A stretch of DNA of 40,312 nucleotides from Gammaproteobacteria bacterium. GTDB lineage: Bacteria > Pseudomonadota > Gammaproteobacteria > Arenicellales > JAANXG01. Location of the stretch: NCBI GenBank assembly GCA_018263405.1, contig JAANXG010000076.1, positions 1 to 40,312 on the forward strand, in the 5' to 3' direction. The notes below the pieces were generated by a model. It was not told the origin of the DNA. It saw only the letters and a list, made by a program, of their open reading frames with translations, and did not search any database. Below, in pieces: positions 40,274 to 40,312 of this stretch. A program made the translations under genes and the position numbers. How positions within the stretch are numbered: the first letter of the stretch is position 1; each line of letters begins with the position of its first letter.

Positions 40274-40312
40274 AAATTGGCGGGGGAGCCGGTCAGTGGA
40301 TGATTGGGATCA

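Overview
The window looks like a chromosomal segment of a gammaproteobacterium. It carries a membrane-anchored FadE-type acyl-CoA dehydrogenase of the E. coli kind, a ~180 kDa NAD-glutamate dehydrogenase, a rimB-rimK pair, and scattered moa/moe genes. No rRNA, tRNA, CRISPR array or phage block was found, and the genus cannot be fixed from the sequence.

Layout. 168-2558 (-) encodes a six-helix PAS-GGDEF-EAL c-di-GMP protein. 3073-5707 is a strikingly GC-rich patch with a broken SurA-like gene, a HemY-type protoporphyrinogen oxidase and a small cytochrome c5. 6038-11257 (+) is a fatty-acid activation and beta-oxidation operon (fadE, long-chain acyl-CoA synthetase, crotonase-fold protein). 11861-19342 (+) encodes a predicted envelope system: DUF1302 outer-membrane protein, DUF1329 protein, YCF48-like propeller, MMPL/RND transporter and a PmtA-like methyltransferase. 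An NYN-domain protein (-) and a dienoyl-CoA-reductase-like SDR (+) diverge from 20082-20229. Then come rimB, rimK and an aspartoacylase-family gene (21061-23466), convergent with NAD-glutamate dehydrogenase (23467-28302, -). 28506-34130 holds a second acyl-CoA synthetase, a D-2-hydroxyacid dehydrogenase-like flavoprotein, a probably catalytically dead RAYT-like protein, and mmsA. 34498-40273 is a molybdenum-cofactor region (moeB, a 93-aa unknown, moaA, moaB, moaE, moeA) interrupted by a truncated glycosyltransferase and an apparent IS630-family relic.

The most notable non-genic signal is a 171-bp miniature inverted-repeat element. Three full copies (2849-3019, 11416-11586, 35625-35795) are each bounded by a perfect, different 8-bp target duplication. 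There is also a shortened arms-only relative inside the DUF1329/YCF48 spacer (15151-15249) and a half copy before moeB (34363-34419). The ends begin GTAA and the duplication is 8 bp, which is the signature I know from IS66-family elements; no mobilising transposase lies in the window. Separately, a 19-bp sequence is shared between the spacer after the crotonase gene and the mmsA upstream region.

How it fits together: most of the window handles fatty and branched acyl chains (two acyl-CoA ligases, FadE, crotonase, dienoyl-CoA reductase, MmsA) and probably moves hydrophobic material through the envelope. A cofactor-synthesis region and a ribosome-modification operon sit alongside. Small mobile elements have repeatedly landed in the spacers.
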